64,000 nucleotides of DNA from HGM12587 sp964561705. GTDB taxonomy: Bacteria > Bacillota > Clostridia > Lachnospirales > Lachnospiraceae. The position numbers and the translations under genes were made by a program. The notes under the pieces are model-generated. The model did not search any database. It was not told the DNA's origin and was given only the letters and a program-made list of their open reading frames with translations. The stretch lies in the NCBI GenBank assembly GCA_964561705.1, contig CAZLQJ010000001.1, positions 49,654 to 113,653 on the forward strand, read 5' to 3'. Below, one piece after another: positions 61,984 through 64,000 of the stretch; positions within the stretch are counted from its first letter, which is position 1, and each line of letters opens with the position of its first letter.

Positions 61984-62012
61984 AGTTTACACCACCACAA
62001 TACACATTGCAA
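61984..62012 (-). promoter_or_regulatory. dcw operon promoter
   Basis: TTGCAA (62007-62012), 17-bp spacer, TAAACT (61984-61989) on the minus strand. Transcription would begin at about 61977, right at the first MraZ box, so MraZ binding would block initiation. Confidence 0.65.
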
Positions 62013-62069
62013 GTACAAAATCCTTAATTTTTCGTTTTTTTCGCATTGATTTTTTACATTCCGGAAACA

Positions 62070-62114
62070 AAAAAAGACTGCAAATCCGGCATACAATACC
62101 GAATTTACAGTCTT
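62070..62114 (-). terminator. lgt terminator
   Basis: Stem of 7 bp (62074-62080 and 62108-62114) extended by AAAT and CGG pairs with two mismatches, followed on the minus strand by TTTTTTTG. It separates ychF-lgt from the dcw operon. Confidence 0.85.
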
Positions 62115-62124
62115 ATCATTTTTC

Positions 62125-62982
62125 TCATGCTTTTTTTACTTTTTGATGTCCGATCAATATCGTCAAAAGACCTCCAATGGCAAGCAAAAGACCCAAAAGC
62201 TGGGATACCGGAAAACCGATCCCCGGAAGCAGAAGCTGGTCTGTACGAAGTGCTTCGATCCAGAAACGTCCTGCCCCGTAAAGTGTCAGATACCACAATA
62301 CCAGTTCTCCCTGAAACTTTTTACGATCCCGATACCAATAAAGGAACAGGATCACACCAAAATTCCAAAGTCCTTCATACAAAAAGGTGGGATGAACCTG
62401 GATAAAATCAACCCCATTGATAGTCTGCAGATGATTCCACATTTTTTCCGTGATTTCTCCGGATCTAACTGCCGAAACCGGAAGCTGCATGGCAAATAAC
62501 CCATTGGTATAATCGCCAAAAGCTTCTCTGTTAAAGAAATTTCCCCATCTTCCAAGAATCTGTCCTGCCACAAGTCCCACGCAGGCCGTGTCAAACATTT
62601 TGGTACAGGAAAGTTTTCTCTTTTTGCTGAACACATAGACTGTGATAAATGCCCCGATCACACCGCCGTATATGGCAAGTCCGCCCTGACGGAGGTTTAA
62701 AATGCTCCAAAGATCATTCTTATAAACATCCCAGCGGAATGCTACATAATAAATTCTTGCACCAATGATCGCAAATACCACTGCATATAGCAAAAGATCC
62801 AGATAATCCTCCGGATTTTGTCCGGTACGTTTCGCTTCTTTTGCTGCCAGCAAATATCCCAAAAGAATACTCAAAGCAATGATACATCCATAATAAGCAA
62901 CTTCAAATCCAAATATACTGAAATTTTTCCCAACATGTTCCAAAGAAATTCCCAGGTTTGGAAAATTAATCTGCATATCCAT
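62125..62982 (-). CDS. lgt: Prolipoprotein diacylglyceryl transferase
   Basis: 285 residues, seven membrane helices. Transfers diacylglycerol from phosphatidylglycerol to the lipobox Cys. The Lgt signature 'GRWGNFFNREAFG' and 'HPTFLYEGLWN' are present; early 'GCIIALSILLGYLLA' fits the second helix. It follows ychF after 12 bases in one transcript. Confidence 0.96.
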   Translation of the reverse strand: MDMQINFPNLGISLEHVGKNFSIFGFEVAYYGCIIALSILLGYLLAAKEAKRTGQNPEDYLDLLLYAVVFAIIGARIYYVAFRWDVYKNDLWSILNLRQGGLAIYGGVIGAFITVYVFSKKRKLSCTKMFDTACVGLVAGQILGRWGNFFNREAFGDYTNGLFAMQLPVSAVRSGEITEKMWNHLQTINGVDFIQVHPTFLYEGLWNFGVILFLYWYRDRKKFQGELVLWYLTLYGAGRFWIEALRTDQLLLPGIGFPVSQLLGLLLAIGGLLTILIGHQKVKKA

Positions 62983-62994
62983 GTCAAAATCCTC

Positions 62995-64000
62995 TTAAAC
63001 ATTAAAACGGAATAAGATCACATCGCCATCTCTGACTACGTACTCTTTTCCTTCAATACGAACCAGGCCTTTATCTCTGGCACCTGCATAAGAGCCGCAA
63101 TCCAAAAGATCCTGATAATTTACAACTTCAGCCTTAATAAAACCACGTTCAAAGTCAGAATGGATCTTTCCTGCCGCCTGCGGAGCCTTGCATCCGATCG
63201 GGATTGTCCATGCACGTGTTTCATCTTCTCCTGCTGTCAAATAACTTTGGAGCCCTAAAATGTGATAGCTTGCTGCGATGAGTTTTTCAAGACCGGATTC
63301 TGACAGTCCCAGATCCTCCAAAAATTCTGCTTTTTCTTCATCATCCAGCTCTGCGATTTCCTGTTCAATCTGTGCACAGATTACAAATACTTCGCTTCCC
63401 TGTTCTGCAGCCAATGCTTTTACCTTCTGTACATGTTCATTTCCGGCAGCATCGTCTGCCAGTTCATCTTCTGCTACATTTGCTGCAAAGATTACCGGCT
63501 TCCAGGTCAGAAGATTATATTCTGCCATCCATGCTTCTTCATCTTCATTTTCCAGTTCCATTGTTTTCGCCGGTTTGCTGTCTTCCAGATGTGCTTTGAT
63601 CTTTTCCTGGAACTCTAATTCCTTCGCAGCCGTCTTATCATTTCTTGCAACTTTTGTTGTTTTTGCAATGCGGCGTTCCAAAATTTCAAGATCTGAAAAG
63701 ATCAGTTCCAGTTCAATCGTCTCAATATCACGCAGCGGATTGATACTTCCATCTACATGAATGACATTCGGATCTTCAAAACAACGAACCACATGTACGA
63801 TTGCATCTACTTCACGGATATTTGCAAGGAACTGATTTCCAAGCCCCTCCCCTTTGGAGGCTCCCTTTACAAGACCTGCAATATCAACAAATTCGATCAC
63901 AGCCGGAGTTACCTTCTTGGAATTATAAAAATCTCCCAACAGCTTCAGTCTTTTGTCCGGAACCGGAACAATTCCTACGTTCGGGTCAATGGTACAGAAT
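62995..64000 (-). CDS. ychF: Redox-regulated ATPase YchF (5' end outside window)
   Basis: 335 codons visible; the frame is still open at base 64000, so the N-terminus with the P-loop is missing. Visible: 'CTIDPNVGIVPVPDKRL' near the edge, G3 motif 'FVDIAGLVKGASKGEGLGNQ', 'VRCFEDPNVIHVDG', the coiled-coil insert ('RRIAKTTKVARNDKTAAKE') and the TGS domain ('FERGFIKAEVVNYQDLLDCG'). YchF/OLA1 is an Obg-family ATPase that associates with ribosomes and influences stress response. Confidence 0.97.
   Translation of the reverse strand, partial: FCTIDPNVGIVPVPDKRLKLLGDFYNSKKVTPAVIEFVDIAGLVKGASKGEGLGNQFLANIREVDAIVHVVRCFEDPNVIHVDGSINPLRDIETIELELIFSDLEILERRIAKTTKVARNDKTAAKELEFQEKIKAHLEDSKPAKTMELENEDEEAWMAEYNLLTWKPVIFAANVAEDELADDAAGNEHVQKVKALAAEQGSEVFVICAQIEQEIAELDDEEKAEFLEDLGLSESGLEKLIAASYHILGLQSYLTAGEDETRAWTIPIGCKAPQAAGKIHSDFERGFIKAEVVNYQDLLDCGSYAGARDKGLVRIEGKEYVVRDGDVILFRFNV

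Overview
The window comes from a low-to-moderate GC, spore-forming Firmicute. The best guess is a gut-type member of Clostridia close to Lachnospiraceae. The grounds are strong AGGAGG ribosome-binding sites, the sporulation genes spoIIGA-sigE-sigG beside a division and cell-wall (dcw) cluster, tripartite Clostridia-style FtsQ/FtsL, and a PotABCD system with a PotC-PotD fusion. I cannot name the species. Every gene except aroE is on the minus strand, so transcription mostly runs from high to low coordinates.

Region 1 (1-37.5 kb) is a contractile injection system (CIS) locus of the eCIS/PVC/Afp type; its distal end runs out of the window at base 1. In transcription order: a kinase-fold candidate effector; a tandem-AAA+ ATPase; a LuxR-type regulator; a STAND-ATPase/BTAD regulator; a second tandem-AAA+ ATPase; a candidate toxin with two complete ADP-ribosyltransferase modules; a charged unknown protein; sheath; tube; tail-assembly chaperone (apparently frameshifted); a DUF6760-like protein; a second tube protein; a 1,232-residue repeat-rich coiled-coil protein (tape-measure candidate); a LysM baseplate protein; a split VgrG-like spike (gpD plus gp5); gp25; two baseplate-J proteins; a tail protein I-like protein; and an Ig-domain protein. 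A second set follows: a kinase-like protein with a C-terminal membrane segment, a membrane MORN-repeat protein, a DUF4255 cap/terminator, a small beta protein, a PAAR-like DUF4280 tip, a membrane-anchored degenerate nucleotide cyclase, an unknown protein, and a membrane-anchored propeller-like protein. There is no recognisable tail fibre, lysis gene, capsid or terminase. Four membrane-anchored proteins sit inside the structural operon, which suggests a machine tethered to the producer's own membrane rather than only a released particle.

Region 2 (37.5-44.5 kb) holds metA (Glu111, so an acetyltransferase is expected), a membrane-anchored polysaccharide deacetylase, and a polyamine uptake operon (XRE-cupin regulator, potA with an unusual insertion, potB, potC-potD fusion) with an operator-like palindrome.

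Region 3 (44.6-49 kb) has spoIIGA-sigE-sigG behind a Spo0A-type promoter with a 21-bp spacer, then aroD and aroE transcribed divergently from back-to-back promoters.

Region 4 (49-62 kb) is a reduced dcw cluster: mraZ, rsmH, ftsL, two class B PBPs, mraY, murD, ftsW, murA, divIB, ftsZ. It starts at a promoter followed by five helically phased MraZ boxes. murE, murF and murG are absent from it. A terminator-like hairpin that hides the Shine-Dalgarno site separates the two PBP genes.

Region 5 (62-64 kb) is ychF-lgt with a strong terminator. I saw no rRNA, tRNA, CRISPR array or insertion sequence. No gene-free stretch exceeds about 220 bases; the larger gaps are described under their promoters and terminators.
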